From NCBI GenBank assembly GCA_041394725.1, contig JAWKHR010000038.1, forward strand, positions 1 through 64,000: DNA of 64,000 nucleotides, read 5' to 3'. The position numbers and the translations under genes are program-made. This stretch comes from JAWKHR01 sp041394725 (lineage in GTDB: Bacteria > Acidobacteriota > Vicinamibacteria > Vicinamibacterales > SCN-69-37). The notes beneath the pieces were generated by a model. That model did no database searches and was not told the origin of the DNA. It saw nothing but the letters and a program-made list of their open reading frames with translations. Positions 34,334 through 42,091 of the stretch are shown piece after piece (the first letter of the stretch is position 1; each line of letters starts with the position of its first letter).

Positions 34334-35734
34334 TCAGCGGCCGCGACCGCCGCCCCCTCCGCCGCCGCCGAAGCGCGGGTTGACGACGTTGTTGAAGATC
34401 GAGCCGAAGCTGTAGGAGATCCCGAACGACACGTCGAACTGATAGCCGCTCTGCAGCTGCCGGAGCCGCAGCAGGACCTCCTCGGGCGACGCGTCGCGCC
34501 GCGGCAGCGACAGCTGGTCGCGGATGCGCGACGCGCTGCCGTCGAAGTTGAGCGTCAGCCCGCGCGCGATCCGCAGGTTGATCTGCCCGTTGACCTCGAT
34601 CCGGTACTTGCCGAAGTCGTGCAGGTACTGCGAGAACTCGGCGCCGGCGCGCAGGGATCCCCAGGGCTGGCGCTGGTCGAGCCGGACGGACGTCTGGTGC
34701 CGGTAGAGCGTTTCCTGGAGTTTGTCGAAGACGGTGATCTCGTTGTACCGGACGTGCTCGACGCCGACCTCGTACTGCACCGTGAGCTGGCGGCTGGCGT
34801 AGTCGCGGTACGGGAAGACACTGAACTCGACGGTCGGCGCGGTGCGCGCCGCGAACTCGCGGTTGCCGAACGTGGACGACTCGATGCGGCCGTCGAGACC
34901 GACCGACCAGTGCGGTCCCAGCCCGCGCGCGATGAACCAGTCGAAGCTGCTGTCGCGGCGCCGGCTCTCGAACGGCTCGTCCTCGTCGAGGTCGAAGCGC
35001 TCGACGCGACGGTTGATGCGGCTGCCGAAGCTGATCTTCCAGGCCTGGGTCACCCGGTCCGCGCTGCCGTTGAGCTGCCAGCTCCGCTCGCGGCTGGTCT
35101 CCTGCGCTTCGTAGGATCCGTTGGCGCGCACGCTGAACACCCACAGGTTCCAGGGATCGTCGATGGGCCCGGTCGCCGGGGCCGGCACGGACTCGTCGAT
35201 CGACACCTGCAGGTCGATGTCGGCCGGCAGCCCGACGTGCGAGAGATAGTCGAGCAGGCCGACCTGGACGACGCGCAGCACTTCGCGGCGGCGCACGTCC
35301 TCCGCCTCGCCGGGCAGCGTGAGCGCGCGGTGCTCGTGGTCGATGCCGTCGAACCGCCCGCGGCCGATGAACCGCAGCGTCACCTCGCGGCCGCCGCCGC
35401 CGGTGTTCCGGCTGCTCGAGAGCAGCGTCAGGTCGGCATCCTGGGGCTGGCGGACGAAGTCCACCCAGTCGATCTCGTCGCGCAGGTAGGTCTGGAAGCA
35501 GTCGAAGCAGTCGAGGTAGACGCGGATACGGCCCTGCGCGGCCGCGCCGGCCGGCGCCGCGCCCTCGGGCGCGGCGGGCGTCTGGGCGGCAGCCGTGCGC
35601 CGTGCCACCGCGGCGGCAGCTGGACGCGCCGCCAGCGCGCCGAGCAGCACGGCGGCCAGGACGACGGTCGCCACCCGCAGCGCGACGACGGAACCGGAGG
35701 TGACGCTCGACGGGGCCGGGGACAGACGAGACAT
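34334..35734 (-). CDS. exported beta-barrel protein of unknown function
   Basis: 466 residues. Signal peptide (ATVVLAAVLLGALAARPAAA) and an Ala/Pro-rich linker precede a soluble N-terminal domain (IRVYLDCFDCFQTYLRDEIDWVDFV; note the C-x2-C), then many amphipathic strands (VFSVRANGSYEAQE, GPHWSVGLDGRIESS, LTLNFDGSASRIRDQL, YQFDVSFGISYSFGSIF) that suggest an outer-membrane barrel. It ends in a Gly/Arg-rich tail instead of an aromatic residue, which is odd for a BAM substrate. It diverges from the two-component operon across an operator cluster and is a likely target of that response regulator. Confidence 0.6.
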   Translation of the reverse strand: MSRLSPAPSSVTSGSVVALRVATVVLAAVLLGALAARPAAAAVARRTAAAQTPAAPEGAAPAGAAAQGRIRVYLDCFDCFQTYLRDEIDWVDFVRQPQDADLTLLSSSRNTGGGGREVTLRFIGRGRFDGIDHEHRALTLPGEAEDVRRREVLRVVQVGLLDYLSHVGLPADIDLQVSIDESVPAPATGPIDDPWNLWVFSVRANGSYEAQETSRERSWQLNGSADRVTQAWKISFGSRINRRVERFDLDEDEPFESRRRDSSFDWFIARGLGPHWSVGLDGRIESSTFGNREFAARTAPTVEFSVFPYRDYASRQLTVQYEVGVEHVRYNEITVFDKLQETLYRHQTSVRLDQRQPWGSLRAGAEFSQYLHDFGKYRIEVNGQINLRIARGLTLNFDGSASRIRDQLSLPRRDASPEEVLLRLRQLQSGYQFDVSFGISYSFGSIFNNVVNPRFGGGGGGGGRGR

Positions 35735-35758
35735 GTCTCCCAGATGTACCGCACCGAC

Positions 35759-35799
35759 GATGAAGCGCCGATGAAGGGCGCCTTCATCGGTTCTTCATG
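35759..35799. promoter_or_regulatory. four-half-site operator between divergent genes
   Basis: GATGAAG at 35759-35765 and 35770-35776, then CTTCATC at 35782-35788 and CTTCATG at 35793-35799. Each pair is spaced 11 bp start to start (one helical turn), and the inner two sites form a perfect 10-bp-arm dyad. This is the layout of OmpR/PhoB-family binding sites. Confidence 0.65.
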
Positions 35800-35810
35800 C
35801 CCCCCCACGC

Positions 35811-35816
35811 TACAAT
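35811..35816 (+). promoter_or_regulatory. -10 box of the two-component operon
   Basis: TACAAT lies 12 bp downstream of the operator cluster and 25 bp before ATG 35841. No good -35 box is present, and the operator occupies that position, as expected for an activator-dependent promoter. Confidence 0.5.
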
Positions 35817-35840
35817 GGCCCGCATACGCGCGAGTCACGA

Positions 35841-36488
35841 ATGCTGCGACTTCCGACCACGGCCGTCGTGACGTGGCTGGCCGCCGGCGTGCTCGTCGTC
35901 GGCCAGCGCGACGCGACCCAGACGTTCGACGCGATGCCCGCCGGCGCGCCGCCGCCGGGCTTCACCTTCGCGGCGATGCGCCAGGCGTCCGCCGGGCAGT
36001 GGACCGTCCACCGCGCCGGCGGCCACGGCTGGCTGACGCACGCGGCCGATCCCGACAGCCACGGCTTCGCGATGGCGATCGCCCCGGTGGATCCGCGCCG
36101 CGACGTCGTCGCCGCGGTGCGCCTGCGCCTGCACGGCGGCGCGCGCGCCGGCGGGCTCGTCTGGCGCTACGTGGACGCACGCCACTACTACGCCGCGCTC
36201 CTCGACCTGCGGCGCGGCGAGATCTCGATGTACCGCGTCAGCGACGGCAACCGCATCAAGCTCGAATTCGAGGACGACCTCGAGCTGGATCCCGACGCCT
36301 GGCACGGCCTGAAGGCCGTCCACGTCGACGACTTCGTGTACGTCACGCTCGACGGCATCCGCGTCTTCGAGGACCACGTCCGGCGCCCCGACCGCACCGG
36401 TCCCGGCGCGGCGGGCGTCCTCGCCACGGGCGACTCCGAGGTCTCGTTCGACGACCTGCGCGTGGAGGCGCCGCACGCGCGGCAGTGA
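35841..36488 (+). CDS. exported concanavalin-like (LamG/DUF1080-type) protein
   Basis: 215 residues with a short signal peptide (VTWLAAGVLVVGQRDA). The rest is a jelly-roll domain: FDAMPAGAPPPGFTF, VVAAVRLRLHGGARAGGLVWRY, HYYAALLDLRRGEISMYRV, WHGLKAVHVDDFVYVTLDGIRVFED and VSFDDLRVEA, the strand order of LamG/3-keto-disaccharide-hydrolase-like folds. A catalytic function cannot be assigned. It is the first gene of the operon with the response regulator (7 bp gap) and histidine kinase. Confidence 0.65.
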   Translation: MLRLPTTAVVTWLAAGVLVVGQRDATQTFDAMPAGAPPPGFTFAAMRQASAGQWTVHRAGGHGWLTHAADPDSHGFAMAIAPVDPRRDVVAAVRLRLHGGARAGGLVWRYVDARHYYAALLDLRRGEISMYRVSDGNRIKLEFEDDLELDPDAWHGLKAVHVDDFVYVTLDGIRVFEDHVRRPDRTGPGAAGVLATGDSEVSFDDLRVEAPHARQ

Positions 36489-36495
36489 CCAGCCG

Positions 36496-37152
36496 ATGCG
36501 GATCCTGCTGGTCGAGGACGAACCGGACCTGGCCGGCACGCTGAGCCGCACGCTCGAGGAGGCGCACTTCGCGGTGGACGTGGCGCCGGACGGCGACGAG
36601 GGGCTCTTCCGCGCGCGCGAGATCGACTACGGCGCGATCGTGCTCGACGTCATGCTGCCCGGCCGCGACGGCTGGGCCGTGCTCGAGGCACTCCGTCGAG
36701 ACGGCCGGGTGACGCCGGTGCTGCTGCTCACCGCGCGCGACGCCGTCAGCGACCGCGTCCGGGGCCTCAACCTGGGCGCCGACGACTACCTCACCAAGCC
36801 GTTTGCCGTCGAGGAGCTGGTCGCCCGGCTGCGCGCGCTCGAGCGCCGCGCCGCGGGCCAGCCGACGCCGGAGGTCACCGTGCGCGACGTCCGCATCGAC
36901 GTGGCCGGCCGGCGCGTCTTCCGCGCGGGCCGCGAGGTGGACCTGACCGGCCGCGAGTTCGCCATCCTCGCGCTGCTCGCGCACCGCCGCGGCCGGGTCG
37001 TCAGCCGCACGACGATTGCCGGCCAGATCTATGACGACCGCAGCGAGGTGATCTCGAACGCGATCGACGTCCACGTGGCCGCGCTCCGCCGCAAGCTCGG
37101 TGCCGGGCTGATCGAGACCCGGCGCGGGCTGGGCTACCTGATCGATGCGTGA
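36496..37152 (+). CDS. OmpR-family response regulator
   Basis: 218 residues. Receiver domain with acidic pocket VEDEPD, phosphoacceptor D51 in VLDVMLPGRDG, Thr79 and K101 in LTKPF. The C-terminal winged helix (about 125-218) has GREFAILALLAHRRGRVVSR and the recognition helix region SNAIDVHVAALRRKLG, ending RRGLGYLIDA. Close to QseB/TctD-type regulators. It overlaps the histidine kinase start by 8 bp. The GATGAAG array at 35759-35799 is its likely binding site, controlling both this operon and the divergent barrel gene. Confidence 0.95.
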   Translation: MRILLVEDEPDLAGTLSRTLEEAHFAVDVAPDGDEGLFRAREIDYGAIVLDVMLPGRDGWAVLEALRRDGRVTPVLLLTARDAVSDRVRGLNLGADDYLTKPFAVEELVARLRALERRAAGQPTPEVTVRDVRIDVAGRRVFRAGREVDLTGREFAILALLAHRRGRVVSRTTIAGQIYDDRSEVISNAIDVHVAALRRKLGAGLIETRRGLGYLIDA

Positions 37153-38476
37153 CTCCCTCCGCGCGCGCCTGCTGCTCTGGTACTCGGCCATCCTCGCGCT
37201 GGTCATCGTCTCGTTCGCCGCGGCGGCGGGCTACCTCGTCTGGCGCGCGCGCGTCGCGACGCTCGACGCCGAGCTGGCCGCGCGCGCCGACGCGCTCGCC
37301 GCGGCGCTCGAGCCGGCCACCGCGGGCACGTTCGACTTCGCGCCCCCGCCCGCCCCGCCCGGCACCCCGATCGACCACGTCGTGTGGACGGCCGACGGCA
37401 CGCTCATCGACCAGACGGATCCCTCGCTCGCGCCGCCCCTGCCGGCGGCGCCCGGGCCCCGCACGCGGGCCGGCCGGCGCGAGGTCGCCGTGCGCACGAC
37501 GTCCGGCGCGTGGATCCTGACCGGACGCTCGCTCGCGCCGGTCCGCGCCGAGCTGCTGTCGCTCGCCGGGACCTTCGCGCTGGTGGGCGGCGCGGCCCTC
37601 GCGCTGTCCCTGGTGGGCGGCTGGTGGTGGGTCGGCCGCGCGCTGGCGCCGATCGATCGCATCAGCCGCACCGCGCGGTCGATGCGCGACGGCGACTTCT
37701 CGGCACGCATCCCGGTCGAGCACGTCGAGACCGAACTCGGCCAGGTGGCCAGCGCGCTCAACGACGCGTTCGATCGGCTGCACGAGACGCTCGAACGGCA
37801 GCGCCGCTTCGCCGCCGACGCCTCGCACGAGCTCCGCACGCCGCTGACCACGCTCTCGACCGAGCTCCAGTGGGCCCGGGCGCGCGACCGGTCGCCCGAC
37901 GACTACCGCCGGTCGCTCGACACCTGCGCGCGCGCCTCCGCCCGGATGGAGGGCGTCGTCCTGAAGCTGCTCGCCCTGGCCCGCGCCGAGGCCGGCGCCG
38001 ACGACGACCGCCGGCAGCCCGTCCGGCTCGACCAGATCGTCCGCGCCGCGGCCGGCCAGGTCGAGCGGCTCGCCGCCGGCCAGCAGGTCGCGCTCGACGT
38101 GCAGACCGAGTTCGTCGAGGTGACCGGCGACCCGGATCGCCTGCTGGAGGCCGTCGGCAACGTCGTCCTCAACGCCGTGCAGTACACGCGGTCGGGCGGA
38201 CGCGTGGACGTCGCGGTCGCCCGCGAGGGGCCCGAGGCGATCGTGCGCGTGCGCGACACCGGCCCCGGCATCGCGCCGGCCGACCTGCCGCGCGTGTTCG
38301 ACCCGTTCGTCCGCGCCGATCCCGCGCGGAGCCGTGCCGCCGGCGGCAGCGGCCTGGGCCTCGCCGTCACCCGCGCCATCCTGCAGCGGCACGGCGGCCG
38401 GATCTCGGGCGAGAGCGCGCTCGGCCGGGGCACGACGATGACGATGCGGATCCCGGCTACTGCCAGAACCCGGTGA
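37145..38476 (+). CDS. sensor histidine kinase
   Basis: 443 residues with two membrane helices (about 12-33 and 138-165) bracketing a roughly 100-residue periplasmic sensor, a HAMP domain (about 166-218), the phosphoacceptor motif SHELRTPLTTL (H228) and an ATPase domain with N-box NVVLNAVQYT, G1 VRDTGPGI, F-box RVFDPFVR and G2 GSGLGLAV. It should phosphorylate the response regulator encoded immediately upstream. The 3' end overlaps the convergent SRPBCC gene by 20 bp. Confidence 0.95.
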   Translation: MRDSLRARLLLWYSAILALVIVSFAAAAGYLVWRARVATLDAELAARADALAAALEPATAGTFDFAPPPAPPGTPIDHVVWTADGTLIDQTDPSLAPPLPAAPGPRTRAGRREVAVRTTSGAWILTGRSLAPVRAELLSLAGTFALVGGAALALSLVGGWWWVGRALAPIDRISRTARSMRDGDFSARIPVEHVETELGQVASALNDAFDRLHETLERQRRFAADASHELRTPLTTLSTELQWARARDRSPDDYRRSLDTCARASARMEGVVLKLLALARAEAGADDDRRQPVRLDQIVRAAAGQVERLAAGQQVALDVQTEFVEVTGDPDRLLEAVGNVVLNAVQYTRSGGRVDVAVAREGPEAIVRVRDTGPGIAPADLPRVFDPFVRADPARSRAAGGSGLGLAVTRAILQRHGGRISGESALGRGTTMTMRIPATARTR

Positions 38477-39221
38477 CGTGCGCGATGCGCCCGTCGGCGT
38501 CGAGGCGGAAGAGATCCGTCCCCTGCCCCGCCGAGGTGCCGTCGGCCTTCACGGCCGACCAGTCGGTCAGCACCCAGCCGAGCACGTGCCGGACCTCGCC
38601 GCGCCGTCCGAGCGTGAGCCCGGGCATGAACCGCCGGGCCGCCTCGACGTGCGCCGCGAGCTCGCTCACGCCGTCCACGAACCCGAAGCGGTCCCGGAAC
38701 GACACGGCCGGCGCGCACGTCGCCTCGAGCGTGGCCAGCCGCGCCGACGCGTCCGGCTCGTTCCAGGCCGTGAACCACCGGTCGATCGTCGCCGCCGCGC
38801 CCGCGTGCTGGCGGTCGGCCACGACGTTGCCGAAGCGCGCGAGCTGGTACCGCCAGCCCTGGACGAACTCGTCGCGCACGCCCGCCTCGGCGAACTCGTG
38901 CCGCAGCGTCAGCTCGGTGCCCTGCGGCACGGCGGTCAGCCGGATCGAGACCCGCGACCCGCCGGGCGGGATCGGCTGGCCGGTCACGAACCCGAACGAG
39001 AACGTCATCCGCGCGGGCGCCTCCACGTCGATGACCTCGCCCGACGCCTCCACGCCGTTCGGGTACCGGATGTACACGGCGCCGCCGGGCGTCGGATCGA
39101 TCGACGACCCGTCCCCCCACCACGACGCCCAGAGGCGGGAATCGGTGAAGAACGCGAAGACGGTGTCGCGCGGGGCGTGGATCAGGATGGTGCGGTCGAG
39201 GTGATGGCTGAGGTCGGTCAT
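38457..39221 (-). CDS. AHSA1/SRPBCC domain fused to SnoaL-like domain
   Basis: 254 residues. The N-terminal half is an AHSA1-type START-like domain (IHAPRDTVFAFFTDSRLWASWWG, GEVIDVEAPARMTFSFGF, HEFAEAGVRDEFVQGWRYQLARF). The C-terminal half (about 140-254) resembles SnoaL/NTF2-like polyketide-cyclase folds (RWFTAWNEPDASARLATLEATCAPAVSFRD, DLFRLDADGRIAHVTGFWQ). Each half binds hydrophobic ligands in other proteins. It follows an ArsR regulator with a 4-bp overlap, a common ArsR-AHSA1 pairing in which the regulator represses both. Confidence 0.85.
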   Translation of the reverse strand: MTDLSHHLDRTILIHAPRDTVFAFFTDSRLWASWWGDGSSIDPTPGGAVYIRYPNGVEASGEVIDVEAPARMTFSFGFVTGQPIPPGGSRVSIRLTAVPQGTELTLRHEFAEAGVRDEFVQGWRYQLARFGNVVADRQHAGAAATIDRWFTAWNEPDASARLATLEATCAPAVSFRDRFGFVDGVSELAAHVEAARRFMPGLTLGRRGEVRHVLGWVLTDWSAVKADGTSAGQGTDLFRLDADGRIAHVTGFWQ

Positions 39222-39580
39222 TGCGGTCTCCGTCGCGGGGTGGCGGGGCGTCGCCCGGGCCGGGGCCCGCGACGCGCCGCGTGCAGTTCGGCCTGGACCT
39301 TGAGGCGCCCGAGCGCGTCGTCCCAGAACCGCTCGAGTTCGCCGGCGAGCGGGCCGAGCGCCGCCGGCCGGGCGCGGTAGTAGCGCCGACGTCCCTCGGC
39401 GCGGCAGGCGACGAGGCCGGCGTCGGCGAGCGCGCGCAGGTGCTGCGACACGGCGCCGAACGTGACGTCGGGCATCGCGTCGTGGATGCCGCCGGCCGGC
39501 CGCTCCTCGCGCCAGACGAGGCGCAGGATCTCGCGGCGTCGCGGCGAGGCGAGGGTGGCGAGAACGGCCGGCTGCAGCAC
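39218..39580 (-). CDS. ArsR-family transcriptional regulator
   Basis: 120 residues from GTG 39580. The winged helix contains AVLATLASPRRREILRLVW, VTFGAVSQHLRALADAGLVACRAEGRRRYYRARPAAL, the short ArsR type paired with AHSA1 proteins; no metal-binding cysteines are visible. The tail is Arg/Pro-rich. Translation starts 7 nt after the -10 box, so the mRNA is predicted to be leaderless. The stop overlaps the SRPBCC start. Confidence 0.9.
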   Translation of the reverse strand: MLQPAVLATLASPRRREILRLVWREERPAGGIHDAMPDVTFGAVSQHLRALADAGLVACRAEGRRRYYRARPAALGPLAGELERFWDDALGRLKVQAELHAARRGPRPGRRPATPRRRPQ

Positions 39581-39587
39581 GGCAATT

Positions 39588-39615
39588 ATTTTAGATATAA
39601 CTAAACTATTGTCAA
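39588..39615 (-). promoter_or_regulatory. sigma-70 promoter with overlapping ArsR operator
   Basis: TTGACA (39610-39615), a 16-bp spacer and TAAAAT (39588-39593) form a near-consensus promoter. The dyad TTTAG-N6-CTAAA (39590-39605) overlaps the -10 and spacer, as expected for self-repression by ArsR. The A/T-rich patch stands out strongly from its surroundings. Confidence 0.75.
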
Positions 39616-39645
39616 GGCGGCGCCCCGGCCCGGGCGGGCGCGCGG

Positions 39646-40509
39646 CTACCGCTTCAGGTTGATCGGGAACGCCGGGTTGTTGGCGACCGAGAAGAACGGC
39701 CGCGACGCCCGCCCGCCGCGCGCGCCGCCGCCGGGATGAAAGGCGACGCCGAGGTACGCGTCCACGGTGCCCGTGGCGGCCGGCGTGATGAAGTTCGCCG
39801 CGCCGACGATCGCGAACCGATCGTCGAGCGGCAGGTGCACGCCGGCGCCGTAGACGAACACGGGCGCGCTCCGCGTGTCGTCCTCGAAGACGAGCACGAC
39901 GTTGTCGTGCCCCTCGGCCCAGCCGGCCCAGACCGTGGTCTCGCCGCCCGTCGGCCAGGTGCGGCGCGCGTAGCCCACCGCCTGGGCGATCGGATCCAGC
40001 CGCACCGGCGTGTCGAGCGCCACGGCATCGGCGCCGCGCACGCCGGCCGAGACCCAGCCGCCGATCTCGTCCGACTCCGACACGCCGATGCCGACCTGCG
40101 CGCGCACCTGGTCCAGGTTCGACGTGTCGTAGTACGCCTGGCGCAGGTGATCCCACGCCGCCGACCACGAGACGCGCCCGCGCCGCTGGAAGACGCCGGC
40201 GGTGACGAACAGCTGGGTCCGTCGGCTCGGCCCGCCGATCTGGTCGAGCACGTGCACCGCCGCGTCCGAGAGGTTGAGCCCGATGCCCGCCTGAATCCCG
40301 AGGCCGCCGGCCGTGCGGCGCCGCCACCAGTCGGCCGAGAGCCGCAGCCCCATGTGCGCGTTCACCCCGAGATCCTGCGGCTGCTTCGATCCGTCGGGCC
40401 CCGCGAACAGCTCCACTCCCGACGGTTTCGCCATGGCACCCTGCCCCGCCGCCGTGCCCGGCCACGCGCCGAGCAGGACGCCGAACAGGACGAGGCCCGG
40501 CCGGCGCAT
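39646..40509 (-). CDS. exported beta-barrel-like protein
   Basis: 287 residues from ATG 40509, chosen because it opens a signal peptide (LVLFGVLLGAWPGTAAGQ); an upstream in-frame start would prepend an Arg-rich leader. Alternating strands (LGIQAGIGLNLSDAAVHVL, TQLFVTAGVFQRRGRVSWSAAWDHLRQAYYD, FVYGAGVHLPLDDRFAIVGAANFI) suggest an outer-membrane or surface protein. Near the C-terminus is a short Gly/Arg-rich stretch. No function is recognised. It sits alone between the ArsR promoter and the HD-GYP gene. Confidence 0.55.
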   Translation of the reverse strand: MRRPGLVLFGVLLGAWPGTAAGQGAMAKPSGVELFAGPDGSKQPQDLGVNAHMGLRLSADWWRRRTAGGLGIQAGIGLNLSDAAVHVLDQIGGPSRRTQLFVTAGVFQRRGRVSWSAAWDHLRQAYYDTSNLDQVRAQVGIGVSESDEIGGWVSAGVRGADAVALDTPVRLDPIAQAVGYARRTWPTGGETTVWAGWAEGHDNVVLVFEDDTRSAPVFVYGAGVHLPLDDRFAIVGAANFITPAATGTVDAYLGVAFHPGGGARGGRASRPFFSVANNPAFPINLKR

Positions 40510-40663
40510 GCCTCGGCGCGCGGGCGACGCGGCCGACGCGGAACGCGCCGGCGGCTCATCGGACGACACTGACCGGCACACGCGGACACGCGCGAACTCG
40601 AGCACGAGATGCCTCCTCGGGACGATGAAGGACGAAGAACGACGATCGATCGCGGACGACACG

Positions 40664-42091
40664 TCAGGCCGCCTGCGAGTAGTCCTCGGCCAGGGACTCG
40701 ACCAGCCGCGCCGCCGGCAGGGCGACCGCCAGGTCGACGGGCGCCGACCGCAGCAGGTCCTCCAGAGCCTCGTAGCAGCGGGGATCGATGCCGCGCGACA
40801 CCTCGCGGCTCATGATGTCGAGCACCTGTTCCGGCTCGAGTCCCGCGCGGTACGGCCGCGACATGCGGAGGGCGTCGCAGATGTCGGCCGTGCAGAGCAC
40901 GCGCTGCGCCATCGAGAGGCGATCCGCGGTCAGGCCGCGGTGATAGCCGCGGCCGTCGAGCCGCTCGTGGTGCGAGGCGGCGAGCTCGACGATCGGCTGG
41001 AAGCACGGCACGCGGTCGAGGATGGCCGCGGTCTCGACCGGATGATGGCGCATGAGCCGGAACTCCTCGTCGGTCAGCCGGCCGGGCTTGTCGAGGATCA
41101 GGCTCGACACGCCGAGCTTGCCCAGGTCGTGCAGCAGGCCCGCGCGGTACAGGTCGCGGAGCATCACGTCGTCGAATCCCAGGCGCTGCCCGAGGCCGAC
41201 GGCGATCGCGGCCACGCCGTTCGAGTGCCGGAAGGTCCACGGCGACTTCGCGTCGATCACCTGCGCGAACGCGACGGCGGTCCGATCCAGGCGCTCGTCG
41301 TCGGCGGGCGCGTCGGCGGCGCCGAGGTCGAGGTCACGGAGCAGGGCCATCGGCGTGCGGCCCGAGAGGCGCTCCCAGAAGGCCGTGTCGTGACGCGTCG
41401 CCTGCAGCGCGTCGACCAGCGACGGATCGAACCAGCGCCCGCGCCGGTCGGTGGCCATCGTGAACATCGCCTCGGGGCCCCAGGTCGAGCCGAACACCTC
41501 GGCCGTCTGGGCCAGGTTGAGGATCCGCGCGAGCGGCGGGATGGCCTCCCCGGCCAGGCGGTACGGCTGGCCCTGGCCGTTCCAGTGCTCGTCGAGCGCG
41601 CGGATCGCGGCGGCCGTGTCGGTCGAGAACCCGAGCATCGTCGCGATGTCGGCGCCGCGCTCGCAGCGGGTCCGGACGACCTCGCGCGCGCCGGCCGGGC
41701 CGCGCGCGAAGACGGCCAGCGCCCGCCAGACGCGCTTCAGCCAGAAGCGACCGGGAGCGACGTTGCGGCTGACGAACCGGAACGACTGCAGCGCGACGGG
41801 CCAGTCGATCAGCTTCAGATTGGACTTGAGGTCGTGGTCGGAAGCGCCGAAGAGCGCCGAGAACCGCGCGGCGTTGCTCGAGCAGCCCAGGTCCTTCATC
41901 AGGAGCGCGTGCACGAGCGACTCGCGGCGCGCCGGATCCAGGCCGATGACGTCCGCGAGCCGCAGGCCGATGACGGCGCTGCGCACCGAATGGCCCGGGC
42001 GCTGCCCTTCGGTGAGGTCCAGGGCGTACGACAGGCCGGCGAGGACGTCCGCGTAGGAGACGCGCGTGCCGGCGCGCGCGGTCCCGCTCAC
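40664..42091 (-). CDS. HD-GYP-type phosphodiesterase with two HD units
   Basis: 475 residues from GTG 42091, which overlaps the EAL-HDOD stop (GTGA). The C-terminal HD-GYP domain (about 260-460) has HSNGVAAIAVGLG, GLLHDLGKLGVSSLILDKPGRLTDEEF and HHERLDGRGYHRG; the final Pro of the GYP motif is replaced by His. The N-terminal third (GHSVRSAVIGLRLADVIGLD, HALLMKDLGCSSN) looks like a second, degenerate HD domain with KD in place of HD. No membrane or sensor domain is present. Probably a cytoplasmic c-di-GMP phosphodiesterase or c-di-GMP-responsive protein acting with the coupled EAL-HDOD protein. Confidence 0.85.
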   Translation of the reverse strand: MSGTARAGTRVSYADVLAGLSYALDLTEGQRPGHSVRSAVIGLRLADVIGLDPARRESLVHALLMKDLGCSSNAARFSALFGASDHDLKSNLKLIDWPVALQSFRFVSRNVAPGRFWLKRVWRALAVFARGPAGAREVVRTRCERGADIATMLGFSTDTAAAIRALDEHWNGQGQPYRLAGEAIPPLARILNLAQTAEVFGSTWGPEAMFTMATDRRGRWFDPSLVDALQATRHDTAFWERLSGRTPMALLRDLDLGAADAPADDERLDRTAVAFAQVIDAKSPWTFRHSNGVAAIAVGLGQRLGFDDVMLRDLYRAGLLHDLGKLGVSSLILDKPGRLTDEEFRLMRHHPVETAAILDRVPCFQPIVELAASHHERLDGRGYHRGLTADRLSMAQRVLCTADICDALRMSRPYRAGLEPEQVLDIMSREVSRGIDPRCYEALEDLLRSAPVDLAVALPAARLVESLAEDYSQAA

